Source: Lingula anatina
Lineage: Eukaryota; Brachiopoda; Lingulata; Lingulida; Lingulidae
Assembly: GCF_001039355.2 (NCBI RefSeq)
Contig: NW_019775824.1
Span: 318,872 to 369,369, forward strand
Reading direction: 5' to 3'
DNA: 50,498 nucleotides
This document shows positions 9,901 to 20,695 of the stretch, piece by piece (positions within the stretch are counted from its first letter, which is position 1; each line of letters opens with the position of its first letter). A program made the translations under genes and the position numbers. Below the pieces are notes generated by a model. It saw nothing but the letters and a program-made list of their open reading frames with translations. It had not been told where the DNA came from and did not search any database.

Positions 9901-10678
9901 AAAAGAAAAAAGAAAGAACTGACAGTCTTTATATACTAGTATGTTATGGTGATTGCCTCTGCATTATGTACGGCTAACAGAGTTTTCTGTGGCATGACAC
10001 TTTTACAGTGCAGCCTGTGCAAATTATTAGAAAAGTTACCAGTGCCGAACAAAAAATTCTGGAATGAATAATATTATATACTAGCCTCTCCCTCTCCCTC
10101 TGTCAGAAGCCAAGGGTAATCAAACCGTCTTTTGACATCTCTAGCAGCTCCACTCTTCATTATTTATATATGCTGATTATTTGTGTCATGTGGTGTAGCC
10201 AAGTTGTCCAAGTTATATATTTACATATTTAGATAAACTTACACAAATGTATGGTACAGTACAAATTCTAACAAGTTACAACCTGTATGTAACAAATACA
10301 ACGTTGCTGGATATTTCAACTCCTACAGTACTATGTAACATGTTGTTCAACTAATACTACTCCAAAGAAGAGTGTCAAAACAATGCCTCAATTGTGCTTA
10401 TAGACAGTCACATGTATTGACCTCCAACTTGAATTCAAACAACCGACAGCGTGTGGATGCCCTCGTTTACCCAACTTCCCACCACACTTGTAGCAGACGA
10501 ATTGTTACTAAAATACTGACATATTTTCCTAGCATTTTCTTTTAACACAAAAGCTACTAAAATGTAATATGAATACGTAGTCTTGAAGAGCGTATGGGTA
10601 TTACCTATACAAGTTGACGTCTATTTCTTCGAGTTTGAGAATTGTATTTGTAAGATGATTTTCCAACTCTTCCCCCAT
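6776..10678 (-). CDS. ACOT8: Acyl-CoA thioesterase 8-like gene, N-terminal two-thirds
   Basis: Best model, minus strand: exon 1 10605-10678, exon 2 9673-9812, exon 3 8893-9005, exon 4 8056-8168, exon 5 from 6903 to the break near 6776. Phases agree at every junction (2, 1, 0, 2). Exon 1 encodes [20 protein letters not shown] then VNLYR, aligning with the VLNLEPLDEDLFRG start of human ACOT8. The family hydrolyses medium- to long-chain acyl-CoAs and bile-acid CoAs to free acid and CoA in peroxisomes through a double hotdog fold. [13 protein letters not shown] marks the first hotdog. The second hotdog and any SKL-type peroxisome signal are absent because the model breaks inside exon 5. The single N at 8561 lies between exons 3 and 4. 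It starts about 100 bp from the NDRG first exon in head-to-head orientation. Confidence 0.8.
8056..8168 (-). CDS. ACOT8: ACOT8 exon 4
   Basis: The acceptor ccccaccag is followed by [20 protein letters not shown] then [17 protein letters not shown], ending CTACA|gtaagg. It continues exon 3 in phase 0 (MQ|VSYHKEE), corresponding to the Q.SP..HQ..MP.VPPPE.L segment of ACOT8, and leaves in phase 2, which fits exon 5. The exon is 113 nt and is present once in the window. Confidence 0.8.
8893..9005 (-). CDS. ACOT8: ACOT8 exon 3 (contig B)
   Basis: This copy has the same length, phases and splice sites as the other exon 3 copies. It has synonymous and a few coding differences from them (for example ggtccacatgg against caatccacatgg). 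It sits correctly between exon 2 (9673-9812) and exon 4 (8056-8168) in the minus-strand order, so it belongs to the best contiguous ACOT8 model. Confidence 0.8.
9673..9812 (-). CDS. ACOT8: ACOT8 exon 2 (contig B)
   Basis: The exon encodes the [20 protein letters not shown] block, 140 nt, identical at protein level to the other two copies over the exon. The acceptor context tgatatttcaag and donor CCTG|gtgagt are conserved. Surrounding intron sequence differs from contigs A and C by several percent plus indels. Confidence 0.85.
10605..10678 (-). CDS. ACOT8: ACOT8 exon 1 coding part (contig B)
   Basis: The start ATG is at 10678-10676 and the exon ends TATAG|gtaata, 74 nt and phase 2. It encodes [20 protein letters not shown] plus VNLY and joins exon 2 to give LYR|GSNLW, matching the DLFRG segment of human ACOT8. 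Too short to stand out as an open frame, it was found by searching upstream for a phase-2 donor. Confidence 0.75.
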
Positions 10679-10790
10679 AGTTGTTTACTTTTGATCAAAC
10701 ATTTGATAGATGGCGCTGAGCACTTGTTTCAAATAATATCATTGGATGGTTGCTGTCAAGGACAAAAATAGCCAATGACATCGCGCGTTT
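10679..10790. promoter_or_regulatory. Bidirectional ACOT8/NDRG promoter (contig B)
   Basis: This is the interval between the ACOT8 start codon and the NDRG 5' untranslated exon. It contains ATTGG at 10741-10745 and CCAAT at 10772-10776, two CCAAT boxes in opposite orientation 26 bp apart, followed by the CpG-rich word catcgcgcg. No TATA box is obvious. Opposed CCAAT boxes are common in NF-Y-driven head-to-head promoters. The transcription starts themselves are inferred. Confidence 0.55.
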
Positions 10791-10923
10791 CTTTGGTCTT
10801 AGGTTCAAACAAGGTGAAGAAAATTCGTCCGCTGTTCAGATTGCGAAATTTCTCATATATTTTTCGGGAGTTCTGCTCCTAAATCTGTCATTTTTAGCTC
10901 AAGAAGGATTAAAGCTAGAAAAG
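10780..10923 (+). other. NDRG 5' untranslated exon (contig B)
   Basis: The exon ends with the strong donor GCTAGAAAAG|gtaagt. It has no in-frame ATG, and joining it to the acceptor at 12694 puts one extra A before the ATG, so it is read as untranslated. The start is approximate, set just after the CCAAT box. A near-identical copy ends at 17378. Confidence 0.5.
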
Positions 10924-12693
10924 GTAAGTTGCACATCACATATTTTCAGAGAAACACACAGAAAGCCCATCATTGTATCAAATTGTGCGGAAATTTTGAT
11001 GTTTTACGACAACATTCACGATTTCATTTAGAATCCCACTGCAACACTCCAGAAAATGAATTCCGCAGATATTAAGTGCGAAAATAAACATGAATACTCT
11101 TTTGTTGTGTCAATGGTGTTTGAATATATGTGTGTTCGAAAAAAATGGGTGCAAAGTAATATGCAAGTGACCGTATGGTAGATATTAATGCCTCGGATTC
11201 ACACCCAAAGGCCTTTTCAACGTTAAATAATCGGTCGAGTGTGGGACTGAGTAAACTGCGCATTTCACAGTGACAGCTTGTTATTAAGACTTATGTCTTA
11301 TATAAATAGCAGCACCCCATCAGGTGAGACCCCTGTAAGATTATAGCATCAGAAACTCAAAATAGAACATGTCCATGGCAGTGATCGTTTCCAGATTGTC
11401 ATGGATGAATAGCAAAGATCGCCCAAGAAATGTTTGGGACAGGTTTTCTCTTTAGAACATCTGCCTATAGCATTATTTTCACGGCACATAGGTAAGCAGT
11501 TTTCTGGTTTTGACTGGTTTAGAAGGCACAAGAGGGAGAAAGATTTCTAGGTGACTCAATTTTGTTTATTTTCAATATATTATTCTTGCTTTCATTTACA
11601 AAATTTCTTGTGCTTTTGTGTAATAAAAGAGGTTAAACCCAGTAGTTACACTGGTCAAAATTCTATATACGAGAAAGTCTTTAGAGACTATAAATTCTGA
11701 GTGAGATGTGTTCCATGTGAACCCTCTGAGCTAACTCCAGGGTCTCTCAGCCCAGATAAAGGTGAAGGTGTTCCACCTCTGTGTTAAACCCATCAGTGAC
11801 TTATTTGCTGATGAAATTATGTGTCATCCAATTTTTCACCTGTCTTACATTAAAGGAAATCTATGCTGGACAGTTATTTTAGGCCACCTTTGTTGGAGAG
11901 CTGTAATTGTTGGATATTATTACACCAGCATGCTTTGGGATGGTCAGACATAAATGTATTCTTCAGTAGTAGTATGTAGCAGTAGTAATAGTATTGTGGA
12001 ATTTTTAAGTTTAAATCAATTGGATATTGAGAAAAATATCACAATGAACACAGAACCAAATTTTTGTGATTGTCTTTGTTCTGTGTTGATGTCGAGACGT
12101 AACAAAAGGAAAAGAAAGAGGTAAAACTATAGTTCTCTAGATTTGTTCAGAATTACGTGGCAGGCTACTGCATTGAAATTCACTTTCATGATTAGTAAGT
12201 CAATTAGTTTTTCTTTTGAAAGAATTATTCTATGTTCAAAAATGAGATATCTACGTGTATACACATGAACTGTATATAAATTGTGTTTTTTCATGTCCGT
12301 GTGTGTTTATTTTTCTGTATTTCTCTACCAGTTTTAATGTAATTGGCTGGATTTATACTGACGTATTTGATCCTTACTTGTCACTGTGTCAAAAGTGCAT
12401 GTTGGCTATCCTGATTCATTAGCTTTGTTATTTGCTAGTCTGTGGTGGTATAGCCTTACTTAATGCACTGCAAGGCAGTAGTGATATTTTACACCATTAT
12501 CATATCATTTATCTCCATGTTATTCAAGTCACAAGGTTAAAGTCATTTAAGGGAATATATGCATGATTTCTGGCACAAGTTAATACATTAAACAGTATTT
12601 TCATAGGGTTTCAACTTCACTGTCATAATTTACCATCACTTTCTTCAGAATGAAAGGAAAAATAAGAGATTAAACAAATCTTGGTCATTTCAG
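10924..12693 (+). other. NDRG intron, contig B copy
   Basis: AT-rich sequence lying between the untranslated exon and the first coding exon, with a parallel copy at 17379-19143. I see no conserved exon. Short open frames at 11762-11953 and the equivalent 18210-18401 are alike because the whole region is duplicated, not because of protein conservation. Confidence 0.5.
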
Positions 12694-12694
12694 A

Positions 12695-12793
12695 ATGGCT
12701 GAGAAACTGACAGACATAGAGCTGACGGGGATTATTCTGGAGGAGACCAAGCCACGGACCTTGGGGGGAGACCCCTCTTCTGTACTTCTACAG
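12695..12793 (+). CDS. NDRG: NDRG first coding exon (contig B copy)
   Basis: Acceptor ttggtcatttcag, then one base, then ATG. The exon encodes MAEKLTDIELTGIILEET followed by KPRTLGGDPSSVLLQ and ends CAG|gtaggt in phase 0. It differs from 19145-19243 only at synonymous positions (ACG/ACA, CCC/CCT). The two exons sit in a 6.4-kb repeat flanked by single Ns, so they are most likely two alleles of one exon. Confidence 0.75.
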
Positions 12794-14197
12794 GTAGGTG
12801 AGATCATAGATTACCACACACCTGGGGGGAGGGGGGCTCTTCCTTTGAACTTCTACAGTAAGCTAGTATATGATCTGAAGTAGGGGAGGAAAGGGAGGGG
12901 GGCACTTCATTGGTTGTAGTCCACTCATCGAAAGCAACTTTTGGTTCAAAAATGTGAAGAAAAAGTCCATTTAAATTGAGAAGGAATTGGTTTTAAATTC
13001 ACTCAAAAAGCAAATACTAGTATTTGTCTGAATGAATTAATTCATGACATTTTTTTCTTTCCAATATTTCTTTCTGATTTTTCTTGGGTCTAAATAGACA
13101 GAAATTTGTTTTGATAAAGTTCTACCTGTCTTCTGTAGTAGTACAGGTATGTTACATCATACCTGAACAGGTGGAGAGCTAGGTTAGAAAATTGATCACA
13201 ATCCTTCTCAGCAAAACAAAGAAAAGAATCTATGACTTAAAATCTGATTTCAGTTTTATACAAGTAATTATCATTAGCCTCTTTTAAGATGAAAGGTTGA
13301 TCATTTTAGAAAAAAATATGTCTGTGTCAACTTGAGCATAGTAAATTTTAACCTAGTGCAAAAAAGTCTGGGTTGGCCAGCTGGCACATGAAATATATCA
13401 CTAATTATATTGACGGCATGTTTGTCTGGAATTATTTTGTTTCACATAATATCCTTCAAAGGAAGGGCATGAGGTGGAGGAGGGGTGATTACTGCTACAC
13501 AATTTACCAGACTGAAACACGCTTATGAGTTTGTCTTTTTCTCCCTGCGAAGTCATGTCAAGGTACACATATGATGAATATTGCAGTTGCAGCCATGTAA
13601 ATATTTGAACTGTAAATAAACACATGATACTGGGAGCAGGAAGAAACTGGTTTTCATTTTTTCTTCCCAGCAGTACTAATTACTTTGTCTGTCTGGAGGG
13701 AGCTCAGCAGATTACTCCTTCACAAATCAGGAATTATGCATTGAAAGTTTAAAGTGTTACTGAGGTAATTTACACCTGAGCCCGTATTTTCACCTGGATT
13801 GCCAAGTATACGGAGTACCTGGGATGCCTGAGCACAGCTACCTGTAATATGATCTTCTTGTTCTGTGCCTTACTACAGCAACATTGAAACAAATTCATTT
13901 CCTCTTGAGTCCAAATGTCTCTTTTCTCATTAGTGGAAGTGAGGTTGGATTCATTAAAGGGAAACGTTTGATTGGTGCTGATGAATCTTTGAAGCAGAAA
14001 TGTTTTCTTGAATATTTTTCTCTTTCTTTTTTTTCCAAGCGGATAACCCAAATACTGAACCTTGCCAGCTATCATGCCAGGACATTAATTCAGTGTTTGT
14101 TTACAGTGTAGAGGAGTTCATCTGTATGCAGCTGCTATACTTAGGCCCCCGTCTGGATGTTTTTATTTTTCTTTTTATGTTGAGTGTGTGAATGCCT

Positions 14198-14231
<34 letters not shown>

Positions 14232-14560
14232 TAGAGAGAGAGAAAATGAGCGACAGGATATATATTTTTAACATTTTGACTCTTTGGGACATTAACATTA
14301 TGCAATGTGATATTGGACATTTCTTGCTAGCACAGGTTATTTTGAGCGATATGTCCTTGAAAATGGAACCTCATGTTTATTTGTCCTGTATAGGCAAGGA
14401 CCATCCAGGGCAAGCTGGCAGTTATTGAACCTCTCTCCCTCAATTAATTCCCAATCCTCATGTTTACCATAGTCTTGTAGGTATGCTTGGGATGCTGGGA
14501 TGTTGAGGATTCCAGACATTGAGCCTAGTACTAGTAATTGATGAACCAAATATTTTGTCT

Positions 14561-14598
<38 letters not shown>

Positions 14599-15058
14599 TT
14601 TGCCCTTGAAGCATGAGTATTGCCTGTACAAATTTGCTTCATCATTTGAATGTAAACATAATGTATGCTGAAATCTTTTGAAATTCTGAGATTCCTGAAG
14701 ATTTGTTTCTTGTTGGCATGCAAATGTTAAAACTGACAGTGACTTAAATTGGCTTAACAAAAAAGGCTTGATTCAACTTATTTTAGTCAAATTATAACCA
14801 TTTGGATAACAAATTGACAAAGAAGTAGTGATTTGGCTCAGAGAAAAAAATTTGCTAGTGCTACCCCAGAGTGTGTGTCTCAAAAACCATAGTGATCAAG
14901 AATTCCATTTATCTAATTATCTAATTTTTCTCATTAGTAGGCACATTACTTAGTAATGAGCTTCTAGGTTCCATCATGCTTTATCTCACCTGTCCTACAG
15001 GGAATACAGGTAGATAGATGGTCACCTACAGCAGCCATGTCATCGTGACCCATGAAAT
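12794..15058 (+). other. NDRG intron 1, contig B portion
   Basis: Intron-like AT-rich DNA with a TG/GA microsatellite at 14197-14243 and a CT tract near 14570-14593. It mirrors 19244-21504. No exon is supported in it. Confidence 0.5.
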
Positions 15059-15456
15059 NTAAGATACCCATCAATGTAAACTTGAAAATCTGACCGTCTT
15101 CCGGAAGACCCAGAAGACGCCCTAAATCCGCCCCTGGAGATACCATCACTTTACCAATATTTCCATGCAATAATTTGATAATTATAAATATATTGGCATT
15201 TTGCTTTACAAATAATAATAATAAAAACATCAATATATTAATTTACAGCCTAAAATCAATGAAAAAACTTCATTGGACATATTAATCTATGTACCTTCCA
15301 TCCTTCCATGAAAATGGGAAATTCCATGTTTTTTTAATACAATTCTGCTGGTTCCTGAGATTCGTCCCCGGACCCCCACCGGGTAGGTATTTGGGTCCTA
15401 TGATAAATATTCAGAGGTTTTAATTGAAAGCTAGTCACCTTCTATCCTTCACTCAC

Positions 15457-15569
15457 CTGCATGGTAATAATAGTATTCCCATTCTGTGTGGCCTTTACTG
15501 ATCTGGTGCTGAAACTGTTGCCATCACGCAGACAATCCACATGGTACAGTATAGGCAACGTGTTGTCTC
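15457..15569 (-). CDS. ACOT8: ACOT8 exon 3 (contig C)
   Basis: 113 nt with the same sites and phases as the copies at 5478 and 8893. It differs from contig A by one base in the exon (ccttt/ccttc). Exons 4 and 5 are not repeated on this contig because the N at 15059 intervenes. Confidence 0.8.
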
Positions 15570-16125
15570 CTGAAAAACAGAATAATTACCATTAACAGCT
15601 AGAACAAGACATGGCAAGGAATGCAGAGAGTTTGGGTAGAGTATGTGTAAATTATTTCAATCATTTTATTTGATTATAGCTTTTTTATTCTATTGGATTA
15701 TAAGCACAAGTTAAGTACATAAACCATTTTTGTTGAACATATGTCTGAAGACAATTTATATTTTTGATAGTACTTTTATAGATTAATGCCATCAATTAAT
15801 GTCCCCAAAATTGAAAACCATCACTCCATTGGGGTTAAGGACATTTCAATTTTCCCAAATTGATTCACAGTTACAGCAAGTATCAGGAATTAGGATCAAA
15901 GGTTGGTTAAAAGGAGAAAAATATCCCTTAGCCCAAGAAAATTTGTTAATTACCATTTTTTTCAGGGAAATCTTACAATTCCTGTCTTTAAAAAAAAAAC
16001 TAACAGATGCTGAGTTGCCAATAAAATAACACGTCAAACATACAAAGCAGATCACGGTAATAAAAATATGTAAAACAAAATTACGCCAAAACCTACTTTG
16101 GATAAATATTAGGTAATAAACTCAC

Positions 16126-16265
16126 CAGGTCTAATAAAATATGTGTGTAGACTGTGGACATGGAGATGATCAGCAACGGTTTTTGAGGCAGCTACCAGAG
16201 CCTGACCCACCACTTGCCCTCCAAACACTGCCCGCGACCTCACTGGCTTCCATAAATTAGAGCCC
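16126..16265 (-). CDS. ACOT8: ACOT8 exon 2 (contig C)
   Basis: 140 nt, encoding the [13 protein letters not shown] hotdog block. It lies correctly between exon 1 at 17060-17133 and exon 3 at 15457-15569. The exon is almost identical to the misplaced copy at 6147-6286. Confidence 0.85.
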
Positions 16266-17059
16266 CTTGAAATATCAGCCACAACAACAATATTCACCAC
16301 AAGATTATACGTAGATGTCTTATGAAGTTATACAAGTATTTGCATGAAAAAAAAAAAGAAAATAAAGAACTGACAGTCTTTATATGCTAGTATGTTATGC
16401 TGATTGCCTCTGCATTATGTAAGGTCAACAAATGGCATGGTATACAAGTGGCATGGCAGTTTTACAGTGCAGCCTGTGCAAATTATTAGAAAAGTTTCCA
16501 GTACTGAACAAAAAATTGTGGAATGAAATCATAATACTATATAGTAGTCTCTCCCTCTCCCTCTATCATAAGCCAAGGGTAATCAAACCGTCTTTTGACA
16601 TCTCTAGCAGCTCCACTCTTCATTATTTATATATGGTGATTATTTGTGTCATGTGGTGTAGCCAAGTTATCCAAGTTATATATTTACATATTTAGATAAA
16701 CTTATACAGACGTATGGTAGAGTACAAATTCTAACAACCTGTATGTAACAAATACAACGTTGCTGGATATTTCAACCCCTACAGCACTATGTAACATGTT
16801 GTTCAAATAGTACTTCTCCAAAGAAAAGTGTCAAAACAATGCCTCATTTGTGCTTATAGACAGTCACATATATTGACCTCCAACTTTAATTCAAACAACC
16901 GACAGCGTGTGACTGCCCTCGTTTACCCAACTTCCCACCACACTTGTAGCAGACGAATTGTTACTAAAATACTGATATATTTTCCTAGCATTTCTTTTAA
17001 CACAAAAACTGCTAAAATGTAATATGATTACGTAGACTTGAAAAGAGTATTGGCATTAC

Positions 17060-17133
17060 CTATACAAGTTGACGTCTATTTCTTCGAGTTTGAGAATTGT
17101 ATTTGTAAGATGATTTTCCAACTCTTCCCCCAT
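17060..17133 (-). CDS. ACOT8: ACOT8 exon 1 coding part (contig C)
   Basis: The start ATG is at 17133-17131 and the exon ends TATAG|gtaatg in phase 2. The coding sequence is the same as the contig B copy. The contig C gene fragment is exons 1-3 only. Confidence 0.75.
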
Positions 17134-17245
17134 AGTTGTTTACTTTTGATCAAACATTTGATAGATGGCGCTGAACACTTGTTTCAAACAATATCATTGG
17201 ATGGTTGCTGTCAAGGACAAAAATAGCCAATGACATCGCGCGTTT
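17134..17245. promoter_or_regulatory. Bidirectional ACOT8/NDRG promoter (contig C)
   Basis: Second copy of the head-to-head promoter, with ATTGG at 17196-17200 and CCAAT at 17227-17231. Both boxes and the catcgcgcg word are unchanged between copies while nearby intron DNA differs, as expected of functional sites. Confidence 0.55.
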
Positions 17246-17378
17246 CTTTGGTCTTAGGTTCAAACAAGGTGAAGAAAATTCGTCCGCTGTTCAGATTGCG
17301 AAATTTCTCATATATTTTTCGGGAGTTCTGCTCCTAAATCTGTCATTTTTAGCTCAAGAAGGATTTAAGCTAGAAAAG
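17235..17378 (+). other. NDRG 5' untranslated exon (contig C)
   Basis: Ends GCTAGAAAAG|gtaagt at 17378. Only one or two bases differ from the contig B copy. This is the copy on the same contig as the 19145-19243 coding exon. Confidence 0.5.
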
Positions 17379-19144
17379 GTAAGTTGCACATGATATATTG
17401 TCACAGAAACACACAGAAAGCCCTTCATTGTATCAAATTATGGGGAAATTTTTATGTTTTACGACAACATCCACGATTTCATTTAGAATCCCACTGCAAC
17501 ACTCCAGAAAATGAATTCCGCAGATATTGCGAAAATAAACGCGAATACTCTTTTGTTGAGTCATTGGTGTTTGAATACATGTGTGCTCGAATAAAATGGG
17601 TGCAAAGTCATATGCAAGTGTAGATATTAATGCCTCGGATTTACACCCAAAGTCCTTTTCAATGTTCATTAAGCGGTCGAGTGTGGGGCTGAGTAAATTG
17701 CGCATTTCACAGTGACAGCTTGTTATTAAGACTTATGTATTATATAAATAGCAGCACCCCGTCAGGTGAGACCCCTGTAAGATTATAGCATCAGAAACTC
17801 AAAATAGAACATGTACATGGTAGTGATCGTTTCCAGATTGTCATGGATGAATAGCAAAGATCACCCAAGAAATGTTTGGGACAGGTTTTCTCTTTAGAAC
17901 ATCTGCCTATAGCATTATTTTCATGGCACATAGGTAAGATGTTGAAAATCTGGTTTTGACTGGTTTAGAAGGCACAAGAGGGACACATAGCTTTCTAGGT
18001 GACTCAATTTTGTTCATTTTCAACATATTTTTTTTGCTTTGCTTTTCAAAATTTTGAGTGCTTTTGTGTAATAAAAGAGGTTAAACCCAGTAGTTACACT
18101 GGTCAAAATTCTACATGCGAGAAAGTTTTTAAAGACTATAATATCTGAGTGAGATGTGTTCCATGTGAACCCTCTGAGCTAACTCCAGGGTCTCTCAGCC
18201 CAGATAAAGGTGAAGGTAGTCCACCTCTGTGTTAATCCCATCAGTGACTTATTTGCTGATGAAATTATGTGTCAACATATTTTTCACCTGTCTTACATTA
18301 AAGGAAATCTATGCTGGACAGTTATTTTAGGCCACCTTTGTTGGAGAGCTGTAATTGTTGGATATTATTACACCAGCATGCTTTGGGATGGTCAGACATA
18401 AATGTATTTTTCAGTTGTAGTATGTAGCAGTAGTAACAGTATTGTGGAATTTTTAAGTTTAAATCAATTGGATATTGAGAAAAATATCACAATGAACACA
18501 GAACCAAATTTTTGTGATTGTCTTTGTTCTGTGTTGATGTCGAGACGTAACAAAAGGAAAAGAAAGAGGTAAAACTATAGTTCTCTAGATTTGTTCAGAA
18601 GCATGTGGTACAGTAGGATTTCAAGCTACTGCATTGAAATTCACTTTCATGATTAGTAAGTCAATTAGTTTTTCTTTTGAAAGAATTATTCTATCTTCAA
18701 AAATGAGATACCTACGTGTATACACATGAACTGTATATAAATTGTGTTTTTTCATGTCCGTGTGTGTGTTTATTTTTTCTGTATTTCTCTACCAGTTTTA
18801 ATGTAATTGGCTGGATTTATACTGACGCATTTGATCCTTACTTGTCACTGTGTCAAAAGTGCATGTTGGCTATCCTAATTCATTAGCTTTGCTATTTGCT
18901 AGTCTTACTTAATGCACTGCAAGGCAGTATTGATATTTTACACCATTATCATATCATTTATCTCTATGTTATTCAAGTCACAAGGTTAAAGTCATTTTAA
19001 GGGAATATATGCGTGATTTTTGGCACAAGCTAATACATTAAACAGTATTTTCATAGGGTTTCAACTTCACTGTCATAATCAACCATCACTTTCTTTAGAA
19101 TGAAAGGAAAAATAAGAGATTAAACATATCTTGGTCATTTCAGA

Positions 19145-19243
19145 ATGGCTGAGAAACTGACAGACATAGAGCTGACAGGGATTATTCTGGAGGAGACCAA
19201 GCCACGGACCTTGGGGGGAGACCCTTCTTCTGTACTTCTACAG
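19145..19243 (+). CDS. NDRG: NDRG coding exon 1 (contig C)
   Basis: First coding exon of the main model. ATG lies one base after the acceptor; 33 codons, phase 0 out at CAG|gtaggt. ELTGII...LL resembles the variable N-terminus of NDRG proteins, upstream of the conserved DIET block. Confidence 0.8.
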
Positions 19244-20619
19244 GTAGGTGAGATTATAGATTACCACACACCTTGGGGGGGGGGGGGGCTCTTCCTTTGA
19301 ACTTCTACAGTTAGCTAGTATATGATCCGAAGTAGGGTACAAAAGGGGGGGCACTTCATTAGTTGTAGTCCAATCATCGAAAGCAACTTTTGGTTCAAAA
19401 ATGTGAAGAAAAAGTCCATTTAAATTGATAAGGAACTGGTTTTAATTCGCTCAAATAGCAAATATTGGTCTGACTGAATTTAGTCATTTCTTTCTTTCCA
19501 ATATTTCTTTCTGATTTTTCTTGGGTCTAAATAGACAGATATTTGTTTTGATAAAGTTCCACCTGTCTTCTGTAGTAGTACAGGTATGTTACATCATACC
19601 TGAACAGGTGGAGAGCTGGGTTAGAAAATTGATTAATCCTTCTCACCAAAACAGAAAAGATTCTATGACTTGAAATTTGATTTCACTTTTATAATTGTCA
19701 TTAACCTCTTAGATGAAAGGTTGATCATTTTAGAAAAAAAAATATGTCTGTGTCAACTTGAGCATAGTAAATTTTAACCTAGTGCTAAAAAGTCTGGGTT
19801 GGCCAGCTGGCACATGAAATATATCACTAATTATATTGACGGCATGTTTGTCTGGAATTATTTTGTTTCACGTAATATCCTTCAAAGGAAGGGCGTGAGA
19901 TGGAGGAGGGGTGATTACTGCTACACAATTTACCAGACTGGAACACGCTTATGAGTTTGTCTTTTTCTCCCGAAGTCATGTCAAGGTACACATGTATATG
20001 ATGAATTGCAGTTGCAGCCATGTAAATATTTGTACCGTAAATAAACACGTGATACTGGGAGCAGGAAGAAACTGGTTTTCATTTTTTCTTCCCAGCAGTA
20101 CTAATTACTTTGTCTGTCTGGAGGGAGCTCAGCAGATTACTCCTTCACAAATCAGGAATTATGCATTGAAAGTTTAAAGTGTTACTGAGGTAATTTACAC
20201 CTGAGCCCGTATTTTCACCTGGATTGCCAAGTATACGGAGTACCTGGGATGCCTGAGCACAGCTACCTGTAATGTGATCTTCTTGTTCTGTGCCTTACTA
20301 CAGCAACATTGAAACAAATTCATTTCCTCTTGAGTCCAAATGTCTCTTTTCTCATTAGTGGAAGTGAGGTTGGATTCATTAAAGGGAAACATTTGATTGG
20401 TGCTGATGAATCTTTGAAGCAGAAATGTTTTCTTGAATATTTTTCTCTTTCTTTTTTTTCCAAGCGGATAACCCAAATACTGAACCTTGCCAGCTATCAT
20501 GCCAGGACATTAATTCAGTGTTTGTTTACAGTGTAGAGGAGTTCATCTGTATGCAGCTGCTATACTTAGGCCCCCGTCTGAATGTTTTTATTTTTCTTTT
20601 TATGTTGAGTGTGTGAATG

Positions 20620-20695
<76 letters not shown>

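Larger units (their letters stand above)
8583..15058. repeat. 6.4-kb near-identical copy of 15135-21504
   Basis: The two segments run parallel from ACOT8 exon 3 through the shared promoter, the NDRG untranslated exon and the first coding exon, to ctacagcagccatgtcatcg. Differences are scattered substitutions, microsatellite lengths (the TG/GA tract is 46 bp at 14197 and about 70 bp at 20622) and indels, such as about 120 bp extra near 9241-9400. Both copies end or begin at single Ns (8561, 15059). The pattern fits two haplotypes placed in tandem. Confidence 0.8.

Noticed and set aside
12695-19243. Two functional NDRG genes or alternative first coding exons
   Set aside because: The exons encode the same protein and sit in a long near-identical block bounded by single Ns, so alleles are the simpler explanation.
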